A DNA stretch of 64,000 nt from Rhynchopus sp. YZ270_cl-10 (lineage: Eukaryota; Euglenozoa; Diplonemea; Diplonemida; Diplonemidae): the NCBI GenBank assembly GCA_964035575.1, contig OZ037854.1, forward strand, positions 620,001-684,000. The letters run 5' to 3'. Below, one piece after another: positions 42,777 through 52,765 of this stretch. Both the position numbers and the translations under genes were made by a program. The stretch's first letter is position 1. The number at the start of each line of letters is the position of its first letter. The notes under the pieces were generated by a model. That model did no database searches, was not told where the DNA came from, and saw only the letters and a program-made list of their open reading frames with translations.

Positions 42777-42880
42777 CCCAGTACCCAGTACCCAGTACCC
42801 AGTACCCAGTACCCAGTACCCAGTACCCAGTACCCAGTACCCAGTACCCAGTACCCAGTACCCAGTACCCAGTACCCAGT
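42777..42880 (+). repeat. Heptamer satellite (CCCAGTA)n, about 15 units
   Basis: Unit differs from the CAGTACA satellite at one or two positions and keeps the GTAC core. Bordered by ATACCC on the left and GGGTAT on the right. Confidence 0.95.
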
Positions 42881-42894
42881 GGGTATTCCTTAAG

Positions 42895-43049
42895 GTTGTG
42901 ACAGTGTCACACAGGTATGTGACACTGTCACAAGTCGTGTGACACTGTCTCCGTGACACTGTCACACATTTTGTGACACTGTCTCCGTGACAGTGTCACA
43001 AAATGTGTGACAGTGTCACATGTGACACTGTCTCCGTGACAGTGTCACA
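42895..43049. repeat. GTGACACTGTC palindromic satellite, right
   Basis: Same units as at 38805-39035, mostly in inverted order at its outer end. Confidence 0.85.
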
Positions 43050-43128
43050 TGTGACACAGCCCCGCCGTGCAAGCATGTTCCCAGATCACGTGATTTTGAC
43101 CAAAATTTTGGGGTCCAGATCACGAAAA

Positions 43129-43562
43129 AAAAAAGGGGTATGGGGTGCGTTTTTGGGCGTTTTTGTCGATCGCATCGTCCGATTCGGTGCGATTGCAGAA
43201 AGTGATGGGGTCATTTTGGAAAAATGGACAAAATTTTATTGACTTAAATTTTTGCAAAATATGAACCCATACTCGTAAACAAGGGTCATTTTCAGGTTTG
43301 AAAACCCAACTTCAGATGAAATTGTGGTGTTTTGAGTGGGAACACAGTAGCGCCGCAGGCGCACGGTACCCAACTTTTGTCTTTTTTCTTTTTCCCTTTT
43401 CTCTGCTTTCTTTTGATTGTGCGAGCCGATTGCTCTCCACGGTGGGGTCACAGGTGTGTGCAAAAACACTCTAAAGTACCCTTACCATGAAATATGAGAT
43501 TCTCTGGTTTTAGTAAGGAAAAACGTACCAAGCAAAATCGTCAAAAATCTACGGTAGTCGGT
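43129..43562. repeat. Copy of the hAT-like element's internal segment
   Basis: Close to identical to 10526-10970 (GGGTATGGGGTGCRTTTTTG through GCGCCGCAGGCGC to AAAATCTACGGTAGTCGG). Confidence 0.8.
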
Positions 43563-43804
43563 AGGCGCGTAGCGCGACCCCAGTGCGCACCCCACTTTTT
43601 TTTTTTTTTTGTTTTTCCCGGGAAAGTACCGCAATTGACGGATCGCGATCCGTGCGAACCGTGGTGGTGACTCATCTGAAAAAATATTGAGTAGAACAGC
43701 TGCAGATCGTGTGCGAGCACTTTTTTTTTTTTTTTTTTTTTTTTCCAAAATTCCTGAAAACCAGATCATGATCACGATCTGGGAAAAAGCTTGCCGCCGT
43801 GTAT

Positions 43805-43805
<1 letters not shown>

Positions 43806-43837
<32 letters not shown>
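43806..43837. repeat. Poly(A) tract at the start of a segmental duplication
   Basis: About 30 A, directly before the near-identical copy of 18035-19105. A T run of ~24 is at 43721-43744. Confidence 0.7.
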
Positions 43838-43838
<1 letters not shown>

Positions 43839-44895
43839 AAGTAATTGCTATCGGAAAAAAAAACGGGGTGTGATGTGGAACTCCATCCTGTAGAAATAAT
43901 CTACAATAAGCCCAGCATTCTGCTCTTCTGCAGGTATGCTAACGCTCTTCGTACACTGCCAGACCCACTGGGACGCCAGCATCTAAAACGTTCAAGAAGG
44001 GGGGGCTGTCCTCTTCGTCCAGCACCATCTGCTCGATAGCGTTGTTGGACGCCCGCTCGGCAGGCTCGGCGTGGTCCAGCTCGTTTTTGTCCACAGGCTC
44101 CCGACATTGTAGTCGCCGTTGGAGCAGTGCGGAAGGAACACAGAATGCACAGACTACAACACATCGATCACACCAGCAAATCGCCAGGATGCTACGGTGG
44201 TTTCGAAAATCGCGCGGAGTTTTCCACAGCACACCCGCTTTTTTCTTAGCAATTACTTGTCCGTGTTGTTATTGTTGTTTTCAACCACCTTCCTTCAACC
44301 CTTGTAGGATCAGTTGTTATATTTTTCGCGAAAACATGAAATTACACATTTCAAGAGAACAAATTAAAAAGAGTCCTTATTTGCATTTTTGGGCTCCGCC
44401 CGTGCAGTGGTGGGGTCAATCTCAAAAATTGGACAATTTTTTGACCACTTAAATTTTGAGAAATATGAGCCCGGTTCCTTATACGTGGGGCCCATTTTCG
44501 GCTAAAATTTTCCTCAAAATCTGGTTTTGTAAAATTGACCCTTTACTCCCCCCCCACATCGATTTCAATACTATACCTTACTTCACCTACGGTTGCCCTT
44601 ACAGGGGGGTGAAGGAAGGTAAGTTGAAAAGAGTCCTTATTTGCATTTTTGGGCTCCGCCCGTGCAGTGGTGGGGTCAATCTCAAAAATTGGACAATTTT
44701 TTGACCACTTAAATTTTGAGAAATATGAGCCCGGTTCCTTATACGTGGGGCCCATTTTCGGCTAAAATTTTCCTCAAAATCTGGTTTTGTAAAATTGACC
44801 CTTTACTCCCCCCCCACATCGATTTCAATACTATACCTTACTTCACCTACGGTTGCCCTTACAGGGGGGTGAAGGAAGGTAAGTTGAAAAGGCTT
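43838..44895. repeat. Segmental duplicate of 18035-19105
   Basis: The ~500-bp repeat followed by two 265-bp tandem units, as at 18 kb. Differences are few (for example a missing GGCGCATCAGCACCTCCA stretch near 44175). A recent duplication of a ~1.07-kb unit. Confidence 0.85.
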
Positions 44896-44940
44896 TCATT
44901 CAACCCCCCCGTTACTCTCTCAGATATAAATGGTCTAGTC

Positions 44941-45155
44941 TGGGGTGATTTGGGGTCTTTTTTTTTCAGGACAATTCACCAGCGATTCACAAAAATTCAC
45001 AAAAATTCACAACACCTGCACAAAACCTTCACAAAGATTCACATAAATTCACAAAAAACCACACGCCCGTGTATCACGTGTGTTTTCGCGTCGTTGTGTG
45101 TTTATGTGAATCGCTGGTGAATTGTCCTGAAAAAAAAAGACCCCAAATCACCCCA
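44941..45155. mobile_element. MITE with ~50-bp inverted termini
   Basis: TGGGGTGATTTGGGGTC (44941 on) and its complement ending at 45155 form ~50-bp, practically perfect arms. The centre has TTCACAAAAA repeats. It separates a CAGATATAAAT motif from TAGTCGTTCACGAAGAGTTG, which lie together at 19799-19836, so it is an insertion. Flanks CTAGTC and ATAGTC may be an imperfect duplication. Confidence 0.82.
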
Positions 45156-45610
45156 TACATAGTCGTTCACGAAGAGTTGGGTGCAGCGAACGGGAATACC
45201 TGTAAGCTCGCAACTCTTCAGCGCAAGGTGGGCCGGCTCCTCTGATCTCTTCTGGAAGTGTCGCTCTACGTCTGCTTTCATATCGTCGCGGCCGCTTCTT
45301 CGTCTCCCCTCCTCGCTACGCTCGTCTGTATCAGTGATAAGCGCATTTATTCTGTTTCCACAAAAAATCGTGCGCACCTTGGTCGCGTGCTTGACCCATC
45401 ATTACAAAATAGTGACCGTCCTTCTTGACCACGTGTACGGGAAATGAATTTTGACGGTGTGCAGATCTGGCTGAAGTACAAGGTGTCGTGATAGATGACG
45501 CTAACAGCACTACCGGTGCTGATCACATCACAAAACCGCTTCAGCACTTCCCAGTCGATCCATGAGACACCGCTTGAAAGCGGATGACATCCCTCCCGTT
45601 GCACCCCTCC

Positions 45611-45812
45611 GACGATGAGCGGTTGCGTACCGCCTTCGTTCTCTTACGGTGCGGGCAAGCCACTAGGTTTCCTTTTCACATCTTCTGCTGTTGGCCGCTT
45701 GTGGGGATGGTGAACTCCAAGTGCTTGTGTCCCTCCGCTCCTTATCCACTTCATCAGCGCACTATCCGCCTCTAGTTGCACCATGCCTTCCTCCACAACA
45801 GTACGATGTCAC
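45611..45812 (+). promoter_or_regulatory. Shared upstream block B (secreted-gene copy 2)
   Basis: As at 33961-34160, part of a ~1.45-kb duplicate (33961-35412 and 45611-47107). Confidence 0.6.
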
Positions 45813-45880
45813 TACAATGTGGGAACACCTTTTTATCAACAGAAAAACAGAATACAACACACAACACACTTCAAAACACA

Positions 45881-46417
45881 ATGCTGTCTGTTCTGTTCAC
45901 GACGTTGGTGGCGTCTGCCGTGTACCCTGTGTGGCCCGACACTGCAACGTGGAAGGGCACCTTCTACGTGCCTGCAGCAAACATGGTGGCGCCCATTACC
46001 ACCTTTTATGACATCACTGGGTCTGAACCGAGGTGGTCGCAGCGGATTCAGATCTATGACATTAACTATTTGTACGTTGGGGCGACGAAGTACGAGTTTC
46101 AGATTCAGAACAAGACGTGCACGAAGTCTGTGCTTGCGAAAGGGTTTCCTTACCCCGCCAACCAGTTTGAGAACGCGACGCTCATCAGCACCGTGGACCG
46201 TGTGACCACAGAGGAGAACCCTGTGAACTCATGGGTGGCCACCACCACCCTCGGTTACTCCATCACCTTCGACACCCTCAAGGATGCTAGCCACACCCTC
46301 CGCCGCACCGTCCACATCGACGAGCCCGGCTGGCACTCCGAGATCCGCATCTACGATGAGGAGAAGCACGTTGTGGACCCTTCCGACAGCCTGGAGATCC
46401 CCTCCTACTGCCAGTAG
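45881..46417 (+). CDS. Small secreted protein, family S, copy 2
   Basis: 178 residues, identical over the whole length to the product of 34230, and the nucleotide sequences are almost the same. Frame before MLSVL differs from the 34-kb locus, which supports this start. It opens a tandem cluster with 47193, 48819 and 50169. The upstream ~200 bp and downstream ~650 bp are part of the same duplicate, so both copies should be expressed alike. Confidence 0.78.
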   Translation: MLSVLFTTLVASAVYPVWPDTATWKGTFYVPAANMVAPITTFYDITGSEPRWSQRIQIYDINYLYVGATKYEFQIQNKTCTKSVLAKGFPYPANQFENATLISTVDRVTTEENPVNSWVATTTLGYSITFDTLKDASHTLRRTVHIDEPGWHSEIRIYDEEKHVVDPSDSLEIPSYCQ

Positions 46418-46723
46418 AATGTGTTTTACGGAAGGCCTTTTGCTTTCTTTTTCTTCACCTGTCATATCCTGAAGTCAGATCCCATTTTGAAAAAATTGGT
46501 AACGTGTAGAAGCCTCGCTTTTTTCTCGTGTGAGCTCCGCGCAATTTTTGTTGAACTGTCCTCAATTTTCAAAACAGTTTTCAAAAAAGGCCCCCCTATT
46601 CTGCAGGAATTTTGCGACATTAACTACAATGTGGGTCGCATTATTTCCGGGGGTGAGTTTTTTGGTAATATGTCCTCAGGGCATTTTTCACCCCCTTTTT
46701 TTGCTCTCTTTACCTTTGATCAA

Positions 46724-46754
46724 GATGACTAAGCACGAGAGGCTTAGGTTCACC
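46724..46754 (+). promoter_or_regulatory. GACTAAGC hairpin, copy 5
   Basis: 307 nt after the stop of copy 2, identical to the element at 35072. Confidence 0.62.
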
Positions 46755-47192
46755 TGGTAAACTTTCTTTGCTCTCTCTCTCTCCCTCTTTCTCTTTCTTT
46801 GTGAACCTGGTATAAGTCCAGGCGCCTTGAAACCATCTCTGTTCTTCGTAGAGTGAGGTTTCAGGTTTCTTGGTGGCAACGTTGTGCGGGTGGCGTTCCT
46901 TTTTGTGGTTCGGGCTGGATTGTTTGTATGCGTGCAACGGTACGTTCTGCAATGTTGCACCCATCCCCATTTGCAACGCAAAGAAGCCAAGAAATGGAAT
47001 TTAAAGCGTGTAAACCGCGTTAATGTTTCAACTTTTATTGTTTTCTCTTTTGTGTGACTTTCAAGAGTGATTGTTTCTTTTGTCCTTCTCATCTTTATTT
47101 CTTCAAAAAAAGCACCTACCTTTTGTCTGACATGACCCTCTCCCCCTTCACACCTAACACAACCACATCTACCTAAAGAAAAGACAAAAGAA

Positions 47193-47738
47193 ATGCTTGC
47201 CCTTGCGTTCACCTCATTGGTAGCGGCATCAGTCGCTGCAGACTACCCAGTATGGCCTGAGGCTGTGACGTGGAAGGGGACGTTCTCCGTTCCTGCGGCA
47301 CAGATGGAGTCGCCGATCAGCACCTTTTACGACATCGCTGGCGAGGTGCCGAAGTGGGGACAGCGTATTGAGAAGTACGACATCAACTACATCTATGTCG
47401 AGAACGTCAAGTTTGAATTCAAACGCCTAAACAAGACGTGCACGAAGACTGCACTGACCGCATTTCCTTACCCGAAGAACCAGTTTGAGAACGCGACGCT
47501 CATCAGCACCGTGGACCGTGTGACCTCAGACCAGAACCCTGTGAACTCATGGGTGGCCACGAGCGCGCTAGGATACGCAGTCTCCTTTGACACCCTCAAG
47601 GATGCGAACCACACCCTCCGCCGCACCGTCCACATCGACGAGCCCGGCTGGCACACAGAGATCAGGGTGTACGATATGGTTGAAATGTCGATCACCCCTG
47701 CCGACGCACTGGAGGTTCCTCCCTACTGCTACCATTAA
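47193..47738 (+). CDS. Small secreted protein, family S, copy 3
   Basis: 181 residues. Signal peptide MLALAFTSLVAASVAA, mature start near DYPVWPEAVTWKG. It shares STFYDIAG, YDINYIYV, NKTCTK, FPYPKNQFENATLIST, HTLRRTVHIDEPGWHTEIRVYD with the family, and ends PPYCYH. About 60-65% like copies 1 and 2 but with a different upstream region (CACAACCACATCTACC before AAAGAAATG), so it is an older paralogue. The central part NQFENATLISTVDRVT is the same at DNA level in copies 1-3, hinting at gene conversion. Confidence 0.76.
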   Translation: MLALAFTSLVAASVAADYPVWPEAVTWKGTFSVPAAQMESPISTFYDIAGEVPKWGQRIEKYDINYIYVENVKFEFKRLNKTCTKTALTAFPYPKNQFENATLISTVDRVTSDQNPVNSWVATSALGYAVSFDTLKDANHTLRRTVHIDEPGWHTEIRVYDMVEMSITPADALEVPPYCYH

Positions 47739-47945
47739 AAGGTTTTTTCTTCTTTGAAAATACCCCAAAAAAAGAAGGTTCGAAACGTCTCATTTTTTTT
47801 GTACTTTTTCGAGAAAGTGTTTTTTTTTTGTGGAAGCAACGCTGAGGAGGAGGCTTTTCATTAGAAGCCTCTTTTCTCCTTTCCCTGCCCTGTTTCCATT
47901 TTGCTTTCAAAATATTATTATGTTGTGGAATTTTTTTCAAGTAAC

Positions 47946-48027
47946 TTTGGCGGGGAACTTGCCCAATGAGGAGAAGCACGTTGTGGACCCTTCCGACAGC
48001 CTGGAGATCCCCTCCTACTGCCAGTAG
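47946..48027 (+). pseudogene. 3' fragment of family S gene
   Basis: NEEKHVVDPSDSLEIPSYCQ, the last ~20 codons of copies 1 and 2, joined to unrelated sequence at about 47965 and followed by the same 3' flank including a hairpin at 48331. The junction lies ~230 nt behind copy 3. It looks like a leftover of unequal crossing-over that fused the end of one copy to the flank of another. Confidence 0.75.
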
Positions 48028-48330
48028 AATGTGTTTTACGGAAGGCCTTTTGCTTTCTTTTTCTTCACTTGTCATATCCTGAAGTCAGATCCCATTTTGA
48101 AAAAATTGGTAACGTGTAGAAGCCTCGCTTTTTTCTCATGTGAGCTCCGCGCAATTTTTGTTGAACTGTCCTCAATTTTCAAAACAGTTTTCAAAAAAGG
48201 CCCCCCTATTCTGCAGGAATTTTGCGACATTAACTACAATGTGGGTCGCATTATTTCCGGGGGTGTTTTTTGGTGATATGTCCTCAGGGCATTTTCACCC
48301 CCTTTTTTTGCTCTCTTTACCTTTGATCAA

Positions 48331-48362
48331 GATGACTAAGCACGAGAGGCTTAGGTTCATTT
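48331..48362 (+). promoter_or_regulatory. GACTAAGC hairpin, copy 6
   Basis: GATGACTAAGC, ACGAGAG, GCTTAGGTTCATT. 304 nt behind the gene fragment's stop, and 593 nt behind copy 3, whose own 3' element it may now serve. Confidence 0.6.
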
Positions 48363-48818
48363 GGTAAACTTTCTTTGCTCTCTCTCTCTCCCTCTTTCTC
48401 TTTCTTTTGTGAACCTGGTATAAGTCCAGGCGCCTTGAAACCATCTCTGTTCTTCGTAGAGTGAGGTTTCAGGTTTCTTGGTGGCAACGTTGTGCGGGTG
48501 GCGTTCCTTTTTGTGGTTCAAGCTGGATCGTTTGTATGCGTGCAACGGTACGTTCTGCAATGTTGCACCCACCCCCCTTTACAACGCAAAATAAAATAGC
48601 CTTCGCAACACGACATAAAAGTTGGATAGTTGTGTGTTCATCTTTCAACTTTTATTGTTTTCTCTTTTGTGTGACTTTCAAGAGTGATTGTTTCTTTTGT
48701 CCTTCTCACATCTTTATTTAATTTTTTCTTCAAAGAAAGCACTTACCTTTTGTCTGACATGACCCTTCCCCCTTCACACCTAACACAACCACATCTACCT
48801 AAAGAAAAGACAAAAGAA

Positions 48819-49361
48819 ATGCTTGCCCTTGCGTTCGCCTCATTGGTAGCGGCATCGGTCGCCGCAGACTACCCAGTATGGCCTGAGGCTGTGACGTGGA
48901 AGGGGACGTTCTCCGTTCCTGCGGCACAGATGGAGTCGCCGATCAGCACCTTTTACGACATCCGCGGTGTGTCGCCGAAGTGGGGACAGCGCATTGAGAA
49001 GTACGACATCAACTACATCTATGTCGGGACCTCCAAATATGAATTCAAACGCCTCAACAAGACCTGCACGAAGACTGCACTGACCGCATTTCCTTACCCG
49101 AAGAACCAGTTTGAGAACGCGACGCTCATCAGCACCGTGGACCGTGTGACCTCAGACCAGAACCCTGTGAACTCATGGGTGGCCACGAGCGCGCTAGGAT
49201 ACGCAGTCTCCTTCGACACCCTCAAGGATGAGCACCACACCCTCCGCCGCACCGTCCACATCGACGAGCCCGGATGGCACACAGAGATCAGGGTGTACGA
49301 TATGGTTGAAATGTCGATCACCCCTGCCGACGGACTGGAGGTCCCCTCCTACTGCTACTAA
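48819..49361 (+). CDS. Small secreted protein, family S, copy 4
   Basis: 180 residues, close to copy 3. Signal peptide MLALAFASLVAASVAA. Differences cluster at STFYDIRGVSPKWG and VGTSKYEFKRLNKTC. C-terminus EVPSYCY. The frame is open back to 48684 but the earlier part is the flank also found before copy 3, so ATG 48819 (after AAAAGAA) is preferred. Two mature Cys are kept. Confidence 0.77.
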   Translation: MLALAFASLVAASVAADYPVWPEAVTWKGTFSVPAAQMESPISTFYDIRGVSPKWGQRIEKYDINYIYVGTSKYEFKRLNKTCTKTALTAFPYPKNQFENATLISTVDRVTSDQNPVNSWVATSALGYAVSFDTLKDEHHTLRRTVHIDEPGWHTEIRVYDMVEMSITPADGLEVPSYCY

Positions 49362-49670
49362 GAGGTTTTTCCTTTGAAAATACCCCCCAAAAAAAAAGTT
49401 TGAAACGTCTCATTTTTTTGTACTTTTTCGAGAATGTGTTTTTTGTGGAAGCAACGCTGAGAAGGAGGCTTTTCATTGGAAACCTCTTTTCTCCTTTCCC
49501 TGCCCTGTTTCCATTTTGCTTTCAGAATATTGTGCTGTGATTTTTTTTTTTTTTCAAGAGTGGTTGTATTGTGTATTTTGAAGCATGTTTTTTTTGACCC
49601 CCCTTGTGTTGCGTATCTTTATCTCTTATTTGAGGAGACTTAGATTGATTTCAATAAACGTTTCTTTTGA

Positions 49671-49702
49671 GGTGACTAAGCACGAGAGGCTTGGGTTCAT
49701 CT
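49671..49702 (+). promoter_or_regulatory. GACTAAGC hairpin, copy 7
   Basis: 310 nt behind copy 4. GGTGACTAAGC, ACGAGAG, GCTTGGGTTCATC (A to G in the right arm gives a G-U pair), then TTATAAATTTTTC. Confidence 0.62.
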
Positions 49703-50168
49703 TATAAATTTTTCTTTCTTTCTTCTACGTTGTTGCTCCCTTTCAAGGTGGTTAGGCGCGGTGAGGCGTTTTCACCTTGTCCAATTTTTTGATATTTCGC
49801 TTTTTTCCTGATTTTTTTTTTGTTAGACTTCGCATTTTGCTTTTGTTCGCTTGCTGTCCTTTCAAGACATAGCACACCATAACACACCTTTCTCTTGCAG
49901 TTCGTTTGAACTGAATATTGCTCTCCCAATTAAGGCTTTTTTTTGACCTCGCTCTTTGCTATGCAATACAATTTTGCAGAGCTGGAGGCAGAATTCGGGA
50001 TATTTTTTAAAAAATATTACCCCCTCTGAGGTTTTCTGCTGCCCCAACGACTGGGGGAGACTGCAACAAAATAAATCACTCCCATTTTTTATCAAATTTT
50101 ATTATTTCCATTCTAGCCCCCACAGCACCATCACATCGCCCCCACAGACCAACCACCACACAAACACC

Positions 50169-50699
50169 ATGATGCACATCCTCCTCCCGGTTCTGGCACT
50201 GTCTGTGCCAACCTGGCCCGACCAGGCCACATGGAAGGGAGAGTTCCGTCTCCCTGCGCTGAACTGGACGTCTCCGATCAGCACCTTCTACGACGTGACA
50301 GGAGCACAGCCGATGTGGGCACAGAAGATCGTCAACTACGACGTGAACTACGTGTACATGGGCACCACCAAGTATGAGTTCAAGACGCAGGGCGCCAACC
50401 CGACCTGCTCGAAGTCCGTGATCGATGAGTTCCCCTACCCGAAGAACCAGTTTGAGAACTTCACGCTGGTCAGCACCGACGACAGAATCACCGAGCGTGG
50501 CACACCCGTCCACTCCTGGGTGGGTACAGGCAAGCTTGGGTACGCCCTCTCCATGGATACCGTTGACGACGAGCACCACACCCTCCGCCGCATCGTCTAC
50601 ATCGATGAACCCGGCTGGCACACCGAAATCCGTGTGTACGACGAAGTCAGACCCGAGGTCCCCGCCGACGCCTTCACCCTCCCCTCTTACTGCAACTAA
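50169..50699 (+). CDS. Small secreted protein, family S, copy 5 (diverged)
   Basis: 176 residues from the first of two adjacent Met codons (MMHILLPVLALSVPTWPD). The most diverged member: EFRLPALNWTSPISTFYDVTG, YDVNYVYMGTTKYEF, FPYPKNQFENFTLVST, HTLRRIVYIDEPGWHTEIRVYD, LPSYCN. It shows the same paired Cys and the same invariant IDEPGWH. GC-rich third positions and a C/A-rich leader (CACAGACCAACCACCACAC) set it apart from the rest of the cluster. No hairpin element follows within 400 nt, unlike copies 1, 2 and 4. Confidence 0.76.
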   Translation: MMHILLPVLALSVPTWPDQATWKGEFRLPALNWTSPISTFYDVTGAQPMWAQKIVNYDVNYVYMGTTKYEFKTQGANPTCSKSVIDEFPYPKNQFENFTLVSTDDRITERGTPVHSWVGTGKLGYALSMDTVDDEHHTLRRIVYIDEPGWHTEIRVYDEVRPEVPADAFTLPSYCN

Positions 50700-51560
50700 A
50701 ACGCATTTTAAGAGGGTCCCTGTTCTGTTGGTCCCCCCGCTTACAACGTTTACTTTGCTAAAAAAAAATTCGGAAAATGGAGAAAGCAATACCAATGTGT
50801 TTACAGAGCCTGTTCCAGTATGAAATACAATGTTTTTTGACAACGTTTTCCTCTTTCTTTCCCCTTGACTTCACATTACCTCTTTGTACAGTGTGTACAA
50901 AAAAAAGGGAGATGTGGATAAGAAGGTTCAACGTTCCTCGTAGAGAGTAACGTTTTGATCGGGGAGGGAAACACAAAAGAGCGCGTTTGTTTTCTTTACC
51001 TTGCTCAATAGTTGCCAAAAAAATGTTTTTTGTTGTTGTTGTATTTCTGCTGGAGAAGGGAGTTCTTCCAGGCTTTTTGTGTTCATCTTATCAAACATTT
51101 CTTTATAATTATGACGACTTGCTTTTGTATTTTGCAAACAAGTTTTTTTTGTTTCCATATTGGTACCAGAGCAGATGTCGTGTGATCCACAAAACAAAAG
51201 AAAATAGCAACAAAGTGTTGGTTGCAGATTGGACATTGATTACCTTCAGGGTGTACACACTGCTGCAAAACCCTCTGGTTTGAAAAAAAAAATAACGTTT
51301 TGCTTTCTCTCACTTTTTCATTATTATTTTTGTATGCCCCTAAGTCCCAAACCAACATAAAACATTGGTATACCCAAAACAAACAACGTCCCCTTTTCTG
51401 TGTTTACTGTGTCTTTTAACAAGAGTGCCCTTCTTTTCTTTTCCTTTTTTTGTATCTTATTGTTGCGTGAGTACCTGATTGTGCTACACTAAAGTTATAG
51501 CCCTCCCGTTTTCCCCTCTCGCTCTTTTCAAAAAATAAAAGAACAGAGTAAACCCCCCTC
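50700..51560. other. Gene-free spacer
   Basis: A/T-rich with several polypyrimidine-AG sequences. Nothing supported. Confidence 0.4.
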
Positions 51561-51564
51561 CCAA

Positions 51565-52059
51565 CTATTGTTTACATACAGGTATTGTTTACATATAATT
51601 ATTCACAGCTATTATTTACATCCAATTACTATTTACATTCGAATTATTTATTTACACCCCCTTTTTTTTGCCGGTTTTTGGTGACGGGGTGCGGATTCGT
51701 GACCAAAAACACAATTTTTTGGAATTTCCGGAATCTGTCCAGAAAATGGTGGGGTCGATGTTGAAAATTGGACAATTTTTTGACCACTTAAATTTTGGAA
51801 AATATGAGCCCGGTCACTAGGTGGGGCCCATTTTCGGCCAAAAATTTTCACAAAATCCGAGTTTGTAAAATTGACCCTACACCCACATCAATTTCAATAC
51901 TATACCTCACTTCACCTTCGGTTACCCTACAGGGGAGGTGTGGAAAATGTAAACAATACATGAGTGATAATTATTTACATGTACTATTTACATTTAAATT
52001 ATTTACATGTATTATTTACATGCACGAATACTATTTACATAAAAATATGTAAACAATAG
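51565..52059. mobile_element. Small TIR element with ATTTACAT subterminal repeats
   Basis: Termini CTATTGTTTACAT (51565-51577) and ATGTAAACAATAG (52047-52059). TATTTACAT or TGTTTACAT units crowd both ends (about five left, six right). The middle (51720-51950) is a diverged single unit of the 265-bp repeat. No coding. Confidence 0.65.
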
Positions 52060-52496
52060 CTGTGAGGGGGGTTTATTCAAGAGTAAATGACATTGCTGTC
52101 TAAATCTTTGAAGGTACACACAAGGTCTACGATGCAGAAATACGTACAAAAAAAAAAAAAAGATCCTCCCATATCCAACAACCCACAGTTTTTATTCAAA
52201 AAAAAGAGGGAGGCGACGCTAATGGACAAAACTCGATCTTTCGATTGAAAATGTTATCTTAATCATTTCTCCTCACATCCACATGCCTCCTTCTATCGCA
52301 CAATACCCCTCCCCTCCCGCGACTCTCTCTCTCACCTCAGTTTTTAGTTTTGCTGTACTACATTTTGAGGGGTACCTGCATTACCTCTCTCATAACTGTG
52401 TGCACGCCCAATGAAGTGTCTCTCTGGGTAGGAGGAGGGGGGGTTCGTGAACTTTGTGTCGGAAACGGTGATGCATTTTATTTTGTCCGATATGTG

Positions 52497-52593
52497 CCAC
52501 CTGATTTTTACCCCGCGTATAGGCGTGTATAGGCGTGTATAGAGCCGTACAGGCTCCCCATGCACGCCTATACGCGGGGTAAAAATCAGGTGG
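52497..52593. repeat. 31-bp perfect inverted repeat before the phosphatase gene
   Basis: CCACCTGATTTTTACCCCGC..GGCGTG (52497-52527) and its exact complement (52563-52593), with GTATAGGCGT repeated three times in the loop side. It lies ~170 bp before the phosphatase ATG, and could be a MITE relic or a regulatory cruciform. Confidence 0.8.
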
Positions 52594-52765
52594 ATGTGTG
52601 TACCAGAGGCATTCAGTCATCTTCTCTTTTGTTGCTCAAAATAACCAACACTCTTTTCACTCTTTACCCTCTCCCTCTCAGAACGCAGTCGTTACACACA
52701 CAACACACTGTAGCACACCCCCTTTGCGAACCTCCCCCCTCCCCCTCCCCCCTCTTCGGGGAACA

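Larger units (their letters stand above)
38785..43069. mobile_element. Composite foldback-like region bounded by 20-bp inverted repeats
   Basis: CACGGCGGGGCTGTGTCACA at 38785-38804 is exactly complementary to 43050-43069. Both ends continue into palindromic GTGACACTGTC arrays (38805-39035; 42895-43049) and then heptamer arrays (39519-39867; 42777-42880). Inverted termini built from short tandem units recall foldback elements. No target duplication could be defined. The interior holds LINE remains. An alternative is two independent satellite insertions. Confidence 0.5.
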
